Part shown: in pieces, positions 1 through 8,577 of the stretch
How positions within the stretch are numbered: position 1 is the stretch's first letter
Layout: each line of letters starts with the position of its first letter
Origin: Hyphomicrobiales bacterium
Lineage (GTDB): Bacteria > Pseudomonadota > Alphaproteobacteria > Rhizobiales > JACESI01
Direction of reading: 5' to 3'
Length of the DNA stretch: 64,000 bases
NCBI GenBank assembly: GCA_039989895.1
Contig: JBDXGY010000006.1
Span: 1-64,000, forward strand
The notes under the pieces: generated by a model
The model's database searches: none
Told to the model about the DNA's origin: nothing
What the model saw: only the letters and a program-made list of their open reading frames with translations
Program-made: the position numbers and the translations under genes

Positions 1-996
1 GAGTTCGAATGTATGGCTATCACCTGCATCGACGTCTGATACGGAGAGACTTGCCACCACAGTGCCGGCTGCGACGTTCTCATCAACACTTGATCCATCG
101 ATAACAAGATCAGTTGGTGCTTCATTGACGTTTGTTACATCGAACGTGATATCTTCAACCAAAACACCGCCATTGCCATCATTCACTAATATAGTGAGAG
201 TGAAAGGTGATGTCGTTTCAAAATCAAAGTCCGCGCCTTCGCTGACAACGATTTGATTTCCGATAATCTCAAACTCATCGCTATCGCCAACAATGCTAAA
301 AGAAAAACTGTCGCCATCTACATCGGAAGCAGTAAGCGTTGCCACAACCGTGCCTGCTACAGAATTTTCTGCGAAAGTATTGTCAGAAACTTCAAGATCA
401 GTAGGTTGATTATTGATTGGAGCTTGCGGCCCATCATCAACAGTAGGTGTATCTGAAGTAGGCTCAGTAGTTGGATCTATATCGGAGGCAACGGTTTCTG
501 AACTTTCCAAACCTTGTCCATTGGCTCTGGCTGCGTTTGATGGTGTATCGTTTTGTGGAACTGTAGAGCGGAATGCGGCTGTGGAGTCGACAACATCTAC
601 ACCATCTGTTTGAATACCTTGATTTGATGCATTGCTATCGATTGGTTCTTGAGGCAGTCCTTGTGTTCCATTGAGCTCATTAGCATCGGCACTGATTGTT
701 GAAAAATCAATATTATCCAACGGAGTTTGCCCGCTCGATGTAGAATTATTAGCGACGGGTGAAGTTGTGTTCTCTGTATCCTCTACACCTGATGTTGTCT
801 CAGATGTTGACTCTTCGCTTATCGCGCCATTTTTCTTTATCTGAACGCCTTCAGTCCCAAAAAGCACGCCAATGCCGTCAGAGTCATTTCGGGTAATCGC
901 GGGGTCGGTTAATACAAAATCATTTGCACTTGATAATTGATCTTCGGTTTTAGTTCCTGCTGATGAACCATTGCTATTGCTAATTTTGTCAGCCAT
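1..996 (-). CDS. Large cadherin-repeat surface/adhesin protein, N-terminal part (partial)
   Basis: The reading frame is open from the ATG at 996 to the window edge (332 codons), so only the N-terminus is present. Residues 1 to about 190 are Ser/Thr/Asn/Asp-rich, without a Sec signal peptide. After them come at least two cadherin-like repeats with the usual landmarks: PTDLEVSDN, ENSVAGTVVATL, SDVDGD, a DFDFET segment and the linker VNEAPTDL that opens the next repeat. Such repeats bind calcium in giant RTX-type adhesins that leave the cell through type I secretion by a C-terminal signal, which is beyond the window here. The divergent ABC-ABC-HlyD cassette starting at 1299 is the obvious exporter. 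The adhesion role is inferred. The fold is well supported; total length and C-terminal signal are unknown. Confidence 0.85.
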   Translation of the reverse strand, partial: MADKISNSNGSSAGTKTEDQLSSANDFVLTDPAITRNDSDGIGVLFGTEGVQIKKNGAISEESTSETTSGVEDTENTTSPVANNSTSSGQTPLDNIDFSTISADANELNGTQGLPQEPIDSNASNQGIQTDGVDVVDSTAAFRSTVPQNDTPSNAARANGQGLESSETVASDIDPTTEPTSDTPTVDDGPQAPINNQPTDLEVSDNTFAENSVAGTVVATLTASDVDGDSFSFSIVGDSDEFEIIGNQIVVSEGADFDFETTSPFTLTILVNDGNGGVLVEDITFDVTNVNEAPTDLVIDGSSVDENVAAGTVVASLSVSDVDAGDSHTFEL

Positions 997-1298
997 CTGA
1001 TTTCAATCCAACCTTATGATAAAGTCTATTGCACCGCAGCCCAGAAAGAAATTGGGCTTTTTACTCCTGATAAAGATGCTTGGAGACAATCTGAAATCCG
1101 TTAACGACGAGCACTTTTAGGTGTTCATTGGGATTTTTTGATATTCATGCTTAACGATAAGTAAAGATGCACTGCCTTAACGGCGCGGTTTGATACACTG
1201 CTATTTCGCAACTTTAGATTGAATATGTGGTTGGTTGCATCGTGGTTAAGTAATTCAAAACACTTTTCATTCAAAATGTGAAAAATTATTAATCGGAT
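997..1298. promoter_or_regulatory. Divergent intergenic region between adhesin and type I exporter
   Basis: This 302-base AT-rich spacer must carry the promoters of both the adhesin (leftward) and the exporter operon (rightward). TTAACG or TTAAC occurs three times (about 1101, 1151 and 1177). The middle copy reads TTAA, seven bases, TAAA (1151-1165), one base away from the CtrA consensus TTAA-N7-TTAA. An inverted repeat TTTTCA / TGAAAA with a 9-base spacer lies at 1264-1284, just upstream of the exporter start. No convincing -35/-10 pair was found. Binding by CtrA is inference only. Confidence 0.35.
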
Positions 1299-3257
1299 AT
1301 GATCTGGATGAGTGAAAACAATGGGTTACGCGCTTCTGCGTTAGGCCAAAAAAATAGCGAGCCAGTTACTAAAGTAGATAAGAAGCCTATTTCTACTGTT
1401 CGGCCTAAGTATAATGCTGCTTATGATAAGGAGCCGCATAAAAATTTTGTGCAAAAATTGTTTGGACCAATTATCGGTATTGGCTCATTAATACGCGAAC
1501 TTTCACCTAAAGGTTTAGCGAAACGCGGCATCCCGTTTTCAGACACGTTGAAAATGCCGAAATCAGTGTTGGTTGCATCAATTATTATAAATTGTGCAGG
1601 CTTGGCTTTGCCGTTGGTTATTTTGCAAGTCTATGATCGGGTCATCCCTAATCAGGCTATTGATACTTTTGCTTTGATGATGTTCGGGCTTGCGTCAGTG
1701 GTGATTATTGAGGGATTGCTACGTGTGGCGCGCTCTTATGTCGTTTCATGGTCCGCGACGCGGTTTACAAAGGCGATTACTCAAGATCTCATAAGCCGGT
1801 TTCTATATGCTTCGAAGGGCTCGTTTGTTGGAATCTCCCAGGCTAAAACGATAGAAAAACTATCTAATATCAATAGGGTAGCAGAGTTTTATGGTGGCCA
1901 ATCGCGATTAATGTTTATTGATTTGCCATTTGCTTTGCTTTTCTTGGCCCTTATGGGCCTGATTGGTGGATGGCTTGTGGTGGTTCCTTTTATGATTTTG
2001 TGTCTTTTTGGTGTCGTGACCATCACATCAAGTCTGCAGTACAAGAAAATACTGGAAGAAAAAGAAGAGCATGAAGCGCGGACTTATGATTTTGTGGCTG
2101 AGAGTCTCAAAGGCATAGTGACAATGAAATGCCAATCTGCGGAACCTTTTTTGGTCAGACGCTTTGAGCGGTTGCAGGCAAAAAATGCACAGCTGCATTA
2201 TTCAATTATTGTGGCGGCCATGGCCAGTCAATCTATTGCAAGCTTGTTAGGAAATGGCACGATGATTGCCATGGTAACAACGGGTGCGTGGATGGCGGTG
2301 CATGGTAACATGAGCGTTGGAGTTCTAGCGTGTTGTTCCTTACTTTCTGGCCGTGCGGTCCAGCCGATTTTGCGTGTTGCAAGTACATGGAATGATTTCC
2401 AGCGTGCTCGCTTATCAGTTAATGAAGTTTCAAAACTATTTGCCCTCGAAGATATTCCGGTAAAGGCTGCAATTGATAATGATCCGCCGACACCAGAAGT
2501 GACCGCACAATCTGTATCTATAGATATGGGGCCGACTTCTATAAGTTTGAGTGATCTGAATTTTAAAATTGAATCAGGCGAGTCTATAATGATTATGGGA
2601 CCTGATGGCTCAGGTAAAACCTCGGTTTTGAACATAATTGCAGGTCTCAACCGCCCGACATCAGGCACGATCACATTGGGTGATATGCCAGCATATGAAT
2701 TTCGTCGTTCATATCGTGCAGCTGTTGGGACATCGGATGCGAATACCGAAGTGTTTGCAGGCTCAATTTTTGATAATCTGAGTTTGTTTGGTCAGGGCGC
2801 TAATGTTGAAGATGTGCGCTGGGCGACGGATATTATTGATATTGAACGAGAAATTGACAAGCTGCCAGAAGGGTATGACACGCCGCTGGGTAGGGGTATC
2901 TCCGAAACCTTGCCTGCTCCCTTTATCAGTCGCTTGTTGATGGCAAGAGTTTTAGCACAAAAACCGGTTCTATGGGCACTCGATGAGCCACAGGCAGAAC
3001 TAGATGCGCGCGGGCAAGAAACTTTTATCAAGGCAATTGATAGCCTGCGCGGTTGGGTCACTGTTATTTTCACATCTAATAGTGAAAGTTTAGCACGTAA
3101 CGTAGACCGTATTTTCTATGTAAATAACGGCAGGCTGACCATCTATAATTCATACGACGAAATGAAAGCGGATCTGATCAACAATAATTTTGTTAATGTT
3201 GATGTGGATTCAAATTCGGTTGTTTCTAAAAGCGCGGCAGCAGGTGGTTCAAGATAA
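1299..3257 (+). CDS. Type I secretion ABC exporter (permease-ATPase) 1, atypical ATPase motifs
   Basis: A 652-residue protein with an exporter-type transmembrane domain (hydrophobic segments from about residue 88 to 350) followed by a nucleotide-binding domain. Walker A is intact (GPDGSGKT, 434-441) and Walker B keeps its catalytic Glu (ALDEP, D562-E563). The Q-loop Gln is missing (GTSDANTEVF), the LSGGQ signature is not recognisable (SETLPAPF occupies its place), and the switch His is Asn594 (TSN). The gene overlaps the next exporter gene by one base, so the two are probably a heterodimer. The N-terminal 80 residues are polar and have no C39 domain. Membership in the PrtD/LapB-like exporter family is clear. 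ATPase competence is doubtful. Substrate by context: the divergent cadherin-repeat protein. Confidence 0.85.
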   Translation: MIWMSENNGLRASALGQKNSEPVTKVDKKPISTVRPKYNAAYDKEPHKNFVQKLFGPIIGIGSLIRELSPKGLAKRGIPFSDTLKMPKSVLVASIIINCAGLALPLVILQVYDRVIPNQAIDTFALMMFGLASVVIIEGLLRVARSYVVSWSATRFTKAITQDLISRFLYASKGSFVGISQAKTIEKLSNINRVAEFYGGQSRLMFIDLPFALLFLALMGLIGGWLVVVPFMILCLFGVVTITSSLQYKKILEEKEEHEARTYDFVAESLKGIVTMKCQSAEPFLVRRFERLQAKNAQLHYSIIVAAMASQSIASLLGNGTMIAMVTTGAWMAVHGNMSVGVLACCSLLSGRAVQPILRVASTWNDFQRARLSVNEVSKLFALEDIPVKAAIDNDPPTPEVTAQSVSIDMGPTSISLSDLNFKIESGESIMIMGPDGSGKTSVLNIIAGLNRPTSGTITLGDMPAYEFRRSYRAAVGTSDANTEVFAGSIFDNLSLFGQGANVEDVRWATDIIDIEREIDKLPEGYDTPLGRGISETLPAPFISRLLMARVLAQKPVLWALDEPQAELDARGQETFIKAIDSLRGWVTVIFTSNSESLARNVDRIFYVNNGRLTIYNSYDEMKADLINNNFVNVDVDSNSVVSKSAAAGGSR

Positions 3258-5563
3258 TGACCAACAAACAAACAAAAGATGAGAAAGCTCATCAAGCATC
3301 TCAAGATGCTTCAAATGGTGATAGTCCGCTTGCCGACTTAACTATGAGTGACTTCAAAAATATAGGCTTGCCCATTACTGAGAATAAAGGTGATGAAGGC
3401 ACAGAGCAACCGCACCCTATAATGAGCAGTGTCGCTGATATTAAACAGGCTTTCTCGCCGTTGGTTCAAAATCAAGATAAGTCGACCTCGAATGCTTATG
3501 ATCGTTGTTTGCGCTCCTTATTGGTTGAATTGAAATGGCCAGGGGAAGAACGTCATATTGTTCAAGCGATGCCACATTTCCAAGACATGGATAGTCTTAT
3601 TCAGTTTCAAGGCGTTTTGAGTCACTTAGGCTTCCAAAGCTCTGTCACTGCTGTATCCAGCAGAAGTCTTGCATCCAGATTACCTTGCTTGGTCGTTACT
3701 GATGAGGAAACACCCTTTATTGCCCTGAGAATACTGACTAATGGTCGCCTGCTTATCTATGATGGCCCCAAGGGTGATTTGTCAGAAATTGATATGCCAA
3801 AGGGTAAGTCGCTTATCTGTGCTGTTGAGACGGAGAACAAAACAGATAGCCTTCATCGTAATCGTAAAATCAGTTGGTTTTATGATGGCTTGCGTAAGTT
3901 CAAATCCAAAATTTTAGTTATTTTTGCTCTAACGTTTGTAGCTAATCTTCTAGCCTTGGCGACACCAATATATACGATGAATGTATATAATCGAGTCATT
4001 GGATCTAAGTCATTAGATACACTAGGTTATTTAGCTTTAGCTATTATAGCGACCTTGTTCTTTGAGGTATATATTCGTCGAGTCAGAGGGCGCATGGTTG
4101 CCTATATAGGAGCGCGGTTTAACACGCAGCTTTTGACGCGTGGTTTTGAGCGCATCTTGAATTTACCAATCAAAATGACGGAGTCTGCCTCCGTTAGTCA
4201 GCAGATCGTGCGGTTGCGCCAATTTGAGAACGTGCAAGCTTTTTTCACGGGTCCCTTGGTCAGTGCTGGCCTTGATTTGCCTTTCACGGTCGTTTTCATT
4301 TTAGCCATTTCTATTATCCATCCCACATTGGCATTCATTCCAGTATGTCTTGCGATAATTTTTGCTATCATTGCTTTGTTCTCTATGCCCATGACAAAGC
4401 GGAATGTTTTGTTCACGGGGAAATCGCGTCAAGAGCATCAAAATTTACTCATTGAGACGGTCAATAAGCGCGAAACTGTGCGTCAGTTGAGAGCTGAGGA
4501 TGTATGGATCAAACGTTGGCATGATATTGGGCAGCAATATAGTGCGCGCCGGTTTAATGCGCAGTTCTTTGATACAATCATGCATACATTGGCACAAAGC
4601 CTAGTGATGATCGCTGGTATTGCAACTCTATGGGTTGGTGCTCTTCTTGTTATGAAAGAAGAGTTATCTGTTGGTGCACTCATTGCTGTAATGATGTTTG
4701 TCTGGCGTATTTTGTCTCCTATTCAAACCGCTTTTTTGAGTTTGAATCGAATTGGACAATTTTCGGAAACGGCAAAACAAGCCGATCTGTTAATGTCTTT
4801 GGCGCCCGAACGTCAAGTAGGTGGGACACCAACGCTGCGCCGCCATTATGACGGTCGTATTACCTTTAATAATGTCAGTTTTCGCTATGGCTCAACGGGC
4901 GATCCGGTTTTTCGCGGTTTGACAGCGGATATTCCAGCCAAGCAAGTTGTTGCCATAACGGGCGATACAGCTTCTGGTAAAGGAACCTTTTTAAAATTGA
5001 TTATGGGTCTTTATCAACCTTTGGGCGGGACTATGTATCTCGATGGCCTCAACCTTAAGCAATTGGATGTTGATGAAGTGCGTACATCCATTGGTTATGT
5101 TGGACCAAAGCCTGATTTTTTCTATGGCACAGTCGCTCAAAACATCCGGCTGGCCCATCCTGATGCAACAGATAGTGATGTAGAAGAAGCTATGTCTCGA
5201 GTTGGTATTTGCTTGCCGCATCCACAGTTGGAAGAAGGCATTAATACGCGCCTTACCTCGGAAAGACTATCCTCAATGCCAATGGCGCTTAAACAAAGTT
5301 TGTCTCTCGCCAGAGCCTTTGTCAAAAATGTACCAATTTATTTGTTAGACAGCCCCATGACCTTGTTGAATCCCTTTGAAAAGCAGGCACTTTTTGATCA
5401 ATTAGAGGCTATTAGAGGGAATGCGACAGTCGTCATTTCTACGAATGACGATTCACTCATAGATAAGTGTGATCGCGTGCTCTATTTAAGGAATGGTGTC
5501 GTTGCATTTGATGACACACCAGAAGCGTTCTTTCGAGCAAAAGCAAAATCAAAAGCAAGTTGA
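3257..5563 (+). CDS. Type I secretion ABC exporter 2 with C39-like N-terminus and degenerate ATPase
   Basis: A 768-residue exporter subunit. Residues about 85-195 resemble the C39-like, peptidase-inactive domain that docks RTX substrates in HlyB/LapB-type exporters. Transmembrane segments occupy about 215-490, and the nucleotide-binding domain begins near 540. That domain departs from consensus at nearly every catalytic position. Walker A is GDTASGKG (569-576), with Gly where Ser/Thr is expected. The Q-loop Gln is replaced (GYVGPKPDFF). The signature is RLSSMPMALKQ. The catalytic Glu after Walker B is Ser699 (LLDSP), the D-loop Asp is Asn705, and the switch His is Asn730 (STND). It is therefore probably a non-hydrolysing partner of the upstream subunit. 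The gap of about 90 bases to the HlyD gene fits one operon. Confidence 0.85.
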   Translation: MTNKQTKDEKAHQASQDASNGDSPLADLTMSDFKNIGLPITENKGDEGTEQPHPIMSSVADIKQAFSPLVQNQDKSTSNAYDRCLRSLLVELKWPGEERHIVQAMPHFQDMDSLIQFQGVLSHLGFQSSVTAVSSRSLASRLPCLVVTDEETPFIALRILTNGRLLIYDGPKGDLSEIDMPKGKSLICAVETENKTDSLHRNRKISWFYDGLRKFKSKILVIFALTFVANLLALATPIYTMNVYNRVIGSKSLDTLGYLALAIIATLFFEVYIRRVRGRMVAYIGARFNTQLLTRGFERILNLPIKMTESASVSQQIVRLRQFENVQAFFTGPLVSAGLDLPFTVVFILAISIIHPTLAFIPVCLAIIFAIIALFSMPMTKRNVLFTGKSRQEHQNLLIETVNKRETVRQLRAEDVWIKRWHDIGQQYSARRFNAQFFDTIMHTLAQSLVMIAGIATLWVGALLVMKEELSVGALIAVMMFVWRILSPIQTAFLSLNRIGQFSETAKQADLLMSLAPERQVGGTPTLRRHYDGRITFNNVSFRYGSTGDPVFRGLTADIPAKQVVAITGDTASGKGTFLKLIMGLYQPLGGTMYLDGLNLKQLDVDEVRTSIGYVGPKPDFFYGTVAQNIRLAHPDATDSDVEEAMSRVGICLPHPQLEEGINTRLTSERLSSMPMALKQSLSLARAFVKNVPIYLLDSPMTLLNPFEKQALFDQLEAIRGNATVVISTNDDSLIDKCDRVLYLRNGVVAFDDTPEAFFRAKAKSKAS

Positions 5564-5654
5564 TGCGGTGCTCCGCATGCTTACGTAACAAGAAAATATG
5601 CATTAATTTTTTGTTTAGTATAAATAAATTTAGTACTCAGAATACGCACTTTTA

Positions 5655-7049
5655 GTGTTTTGGTTAAGTCCTTATCAAGTCAAGAATGGTATTTTGCTCA
5701 CGGTATTAATGTGGGTGTTTGCGTTGAGATTTTTCAAAGATACAGTAAAAGACGATAATAATTTGGCTTTACCATTGGAAATCGATGGTGGCCATTGGGA
5801 TGGTACTTTCCGCCGTTTTCTATGGGCTTTAAGTCTTTTCGTTGTGGCTATTGTGGTTATTTCGGTTTATGCACCCGTGCGTGAAGTGGCTTTGGCAGAA
5901 GGTGAGATTATACCAGTTGGATCTGTGGTTTCAGTCGAGCACCTTGAAGGTGGCATAGTCGATACAGTTTACGTCGGCACCGGTGGCCTTGTAAAAAAAG
6001 GTGATTTGCTAATAAAGCTTCGTCCTGAAAGTGGTTCTGGTGATTTCAATCAGATACGTGTGCGTCGCGATCTCATCTCAATGCGTCGCTTGCGGCTTGC
6101 TGCCCATCTGGGCAATAAGGAGCCTGATTTTAGCGCGTTCGCAAAAGAATATCCTCGTGATGTAAATGAACAGCGACTATTATTTGAAACAGAAAAGAAA
6201 ACTCTTGCCTCAGCTGGCCGGATTTTACAGTCCCGGCTTGAGCAGCGCCGTGGTGATGTTTTAGCACGCGAAAAAGAACTTGATGTCGTAATGGCCCAAC
6301 GTGAAATTTATGCAGAGCAACTCGAGGCTCAAAGAAAACTGATTGAAAAAGGGTTTTCATCTAGAAATAGACTACTGGCAGCTAAAGCCCGTGTTGAAGA
6401 GATCCGTGTTACATTGACACAGCTAAAAGGATCAATTGAAGCGGCTAAGGGCAGCATTGTTGAAATACAAAGTGAAATAGAACAGGCGAAAGATGCAAAA
6501 CGCCAAGAATGGTCTGATTTGCTGGTATCAACGATTAGCGAATTGTCAGAGCTTGATGAGCGTTTGACCACAGCAAAAGACAGAGTGCAGCGCCTAACTA
6601 TCCACGCATCAAAGTCTGGTATTATACAAAGTTTAACGGCGACATTACCTGGTCAGGTTATTCGCCCTGGAGATGTCGTGGCGGAAATAGTTCCTGTGCA
6701 TTCCAGCATCGAGGCTGAAGTGCGAATATTGCCTAAAGACATCGGCTACGTGAAAGTTGGCCACCCGGCAGAAATAAGCTTGTCGACATTTGATCCAGAG
6801 GTATTTGGAAAAGTGAATGGTTCTGTGCGTAAAGTGTCGCCGACGACGTTTGAAACAGAACGTGGCGAGAAGTATTTCAAAGGCCTGGTGACTTTAGATC
6901 GCAGTTCGTTGAAAAAGAATGGGCGCGATTTCCCAATAACTGCCGGCATGGTGGTAACCGCAAGCGTTATAACTGGATCGAAGTCGGTGATGCAATATAT
7001 TATGAAGCCCGTTGTAAGGTCTTATGGACGTGCATTCTCTGAAAGATGA
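5655..7049 (+). CDS. HlyD-family membrane fusion (periplasmic adaptor) protein of type I secretion
   Basis: A 464-residue adaptor linking the inner-membrane exporter to an outer-membrane TolC-type channel. The channel is not encoded in the window. One transmembrane helix lies at about residues 52-72. It is followed by a lipoyl-like half domain (VEHLEGGIVDTVYV, GGLVKKGDLLIKL), a long alpha-helical hairpin (about 150-310, rich in Glu/Lys/Arg heptads), the second lipoyl half and a beta-barrel (VKVGHPAEISL). This is the typical LapC/PrtE/HlyD order and length. The longest frame uses GTG at 5655; the in-frame ATG at 5709 is an alternative, and neither has a strong ribosome site. It is the third gene of the secretion cassette. 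Confidence 0.88.
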   Translation: MFWLSPYQVKNGILLTVLMWVFALRFFKDTVKDDNNLALPLEIDGGHWDGTFRRFLWALSLFVVAIVVISVYAPVREVALAEGEIIPVGSVVSVEHLEGGIVDTVYVGTGGLVKKGDLLIKLRPESGSGDFNQIRVRRDLISMRRLRLAAHLGNKEPDFSAFAKEYPRDVNEQRLLFETEKKTLASAGRILQSRLEQRRGDVLAREKELDVVMAQREIYAEQLEAQRKLIEKGFSSRNRLLAAKARVEEIRVTLTQLKGSIEAAKGSIVEIQSEIEQAKDAKRQEWSDLLVSTISELSELDERLTTAKDRVQRLTIHASKSGIIQSLTATLPGQVIRPGDVVAEIVPVHSSIEAEVRILPKDIGYVKVGHPAEISLSTFDPEVFGKVNGSVRKVSPTTFETERGEKYFKGLVTLDRSSLKKNGRDFPITAGMVVTASVITGSKSVMQYIMKPVVRSYGRAFSER

Positions 7050-7073
7050 TACTGACTGAACAAAAGCGCGCAC

Positions 7074-7113
7074 ATCTTTATCCTGTAAGAATGATAATTT
7101 GTGGGATAAAGAT
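7074..7113. terminator. Inverted repeat between convergent genes
   Basis: ATCTTTATCC (7074-7083) is exactly complementary to GGATAAAGAT (7104-7113) across a 20-base loop. It sits in the 107-base gap between the convergent HlyD and DUF2336 genes, where a bidirectional transcription end is expected. The stem is AT-rich and no clear T-run follows it, so the terminator call is tentative. Confidence 0.4.
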
Positions 7114-7156
7114 ATTGCCGTTAGATATATAATCTCAAAAATCGATATCGACCGCT

Positions 7157-8170
7157 TTAAATGGTGTGTGAATCAAACTGCCGCATCAAATGAATTATTT
7201 GGGAATCAGGTAAATCTCGATGTTTTGTGCGCAATTTTATGATTGCATGGAAAGTTTCCCGCGAGAGCTCTAGCTGATTACAAAATTTTAAAAGATGAGT
7301 GCCATTCACCTTGCCCAAGGCCGTTGTAATTATCTCTTCTTCTTGTTGAGTATAAGCGGCGATAACCTGACATAAAACATGATGATTGCCTAATTCACAA
7401 AGTGTCATGAGACTATCATTGAGTGATTTCTCACCACGACCAATCTGATCAATAATCGTTTTAGTCAGCGGTAGAAAAAGTTCTCTTTGGTTTCTCAACT
7501 TATGCGCTTGCAAGGCTTGTTCGCCAAATTTGATGCGAAGCTTCTCACCCTTCTCCATCAGTTTGCCATGTCCCATCAGGCCAAGATTTTCCATGAAATC
7601 GGCGGCTATTTTATAGGGCATGTCTGATCGATCGATAAGGCTCTTGGCAATTGAATCGTTATTTATGCCGATTTCGGTCAGCTTCTTAAAGCTGTTATGA
7701 GAAAAAGAGGCGCCTGTATTTTGTATGAGCACGGACAATATTTCATTGTCGGGCACATCCATCAGGCTATCGGTTGTGCGACTACTGAGAATTTTGCGGT
7801 TTACGATGCACTTTAGATATTCAGCATTGTTCTTGAGAATAATTTCAATCAGGTCGTCATCGCTAAGAATAAGCGAATTTTCTAAAACTGGAGCTGCAAC
7901 TTCTATCCTTAGATGCGCCAATTTATGGATCAGACCATGTGGTGCTAATTTTAAGTGCGCAAAGATTTCTGCTGTCTGAATCTGTGTATCTAGATCAACG
8001 TTATCAATCAAGCTCTCGGAAATGTTGCCAAGTATCTGGATATGCTGGGCAGTAATATTAGAGTTATTTTGCTGCAAAAGACTGGAAACATATTTTAAAA
8101 GCATAGAACGTTTTTCTAGCGAACTATTATTTAATGTCTTTTGCAGTGCTTCCAATTGATTTGTGTTCAT
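7157..8170 (-). CDS. DUF2336 domain protein
   Basis: A 337-residue soluble, almost wholly alpha-helical protein without signal peptide or membrane helix. The helical-repeat pattern and the segments VNRKILSSRTTDSLMDV and VLIQNTGASFS match the DUF2336 family as I know it from alphaproteobacteria, where variants of SSRVADALV and LLRNPGA recur. The function of the family is not established. It is convergent with the type I secretion cassette, so a shared role is not implied. The ATG at 8170 has no strong ribosome site. The family call is from memory of the motifs. Confidence 0.7.
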   Translation of the reverse strand: MNTNQLEALQKTLNNSSLEKRSMLLKYVSSLLQQNNSNITAQHIQILGNISESLIDNVDLDTQIQTAEIFAHLKLAPHGLIHKLAHLRIEVAAPVLENSLILSDDDLIEIILKNNAEYLKCIVNRKILSSRTTDSLMDVPDNEILSVLIQNTGASFSHNSFKKLTEIGINNDSIAKSLIDRSDMPYKIAADFMENLGLMGHGKLMEKGEKLRIKFGEQALQAHKLRNQRELFLPLTKTIIDQIGRGEKSLNDSLMTLCELGNHHVLCQVIAAYTQQEEEIITTALGKVNGTHLLKFCNQLELSRETFHAIIKLRTKHRDLPDSQIIHLMRQFDSHTI

Positions 8171-8418
8171 TATCTTTCAAGCCGTCGAAATTTATCAACA
8201 AATTCAATATAGGTTCAAATTATAAACAAACACCAAATAGCCTAATAATTAATAATGCATTCGTGAGCACCATTTTGATTTGAACTATATGTGTCATGTG
8301 AATTTGCCATATGAAAATAAATTCAATCATAGGTTGCATTATAAATTAATGCAATTATAACGTTTATTTATTATGAAACATGTATAAGTTGTATTCGTTG
8401 AGTCGCATTGAATATTTT

Positions 8419-8446
8419 TTGTTCTAATTAAGAGTTGAATTAAATT
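8419..8446 (+). promoter_or_regulatory. Possible promoter of the structured RNA
   Basis: TTGTTC (8419-8424) and TAAATT (8441-8446) are spaced by 16 bases and would start transcription near 8453, just before the first paired segment of the RNA element. Both hexamers are imperfect, and the region is so AT-rich that chance matches are likely. Confidence 0.25.
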
Positions 8447-8452
8447 ACTTTC

Positions 8453-8577
8453 TGTCAGTATTTGCAGGGGTGCCACCCTTCTGAAGTCTGACGGTAGAGG
8501 CCGGGTGTTTCTTTTATTAAAGGATCGGCAAATACCCAAACGCAGTCCTGCAGCCGGAATCCCGGCCTCATTTTTTA
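8453..8577 (+). ncRNA. Candidate structured RNA (small RNA or riboswitch-like leader)
   Basis: This GC-rich island of about 120 bases folds on paper into a closed multi-branch structure. TTTGCAGG (8461-8468) can pair with CCTGC (8547-8551). GGGTGCCACCC (8468-8478) is a small hairpin. GGGTGTTT (8503-8510) pairs with AAATACCC (8530-8537) around an inner CTTT/AAAG stem. The 3' end is the hairpin GCCGG-AATC-CCGGC (8553-8566) followed closely by TTTTTT (8571-8576), as in an intrinsic terminator. GAGGCCGGG (8497-8505) is also perfectly complementary to CCCGGCCTC (8561-8569), which would break the terminator, so two exclusive folds are possible. It does not match 6S, SRP, tmRNA, RNase P, TPP or cobalamin cores that I can recall. 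The class is unknown. Confidence 0.6.
8553..8577 (+). terminator. Intrinsic terminator of the structured RNA
   Basis: The stem GCCGG/CCGGC (8553-8557 with 8562-8566) has a four-base loop and is followed after CTCA by six T residues. It competes with the upstream GAGGCCGGG segment for the 3' arm. Confidence 0.6.

Noticed and set aside
8339-8539. Leftward 66-codon frame across the structured RNA
   Set aside because: Reads through the terminator and paired segments, has no ribosome site and no downstream partner.
8461-8576. TPP or cobalamin riboswitch, 6S, SRP or tmRNA identity for the structured RNA
   Set aside because: GGGGTGCC recalls the TPP riboswitch 5' end, but the CTGAGA and other core elements are missing; no B12 box, SRP loop or tRNA-like ends are seen.
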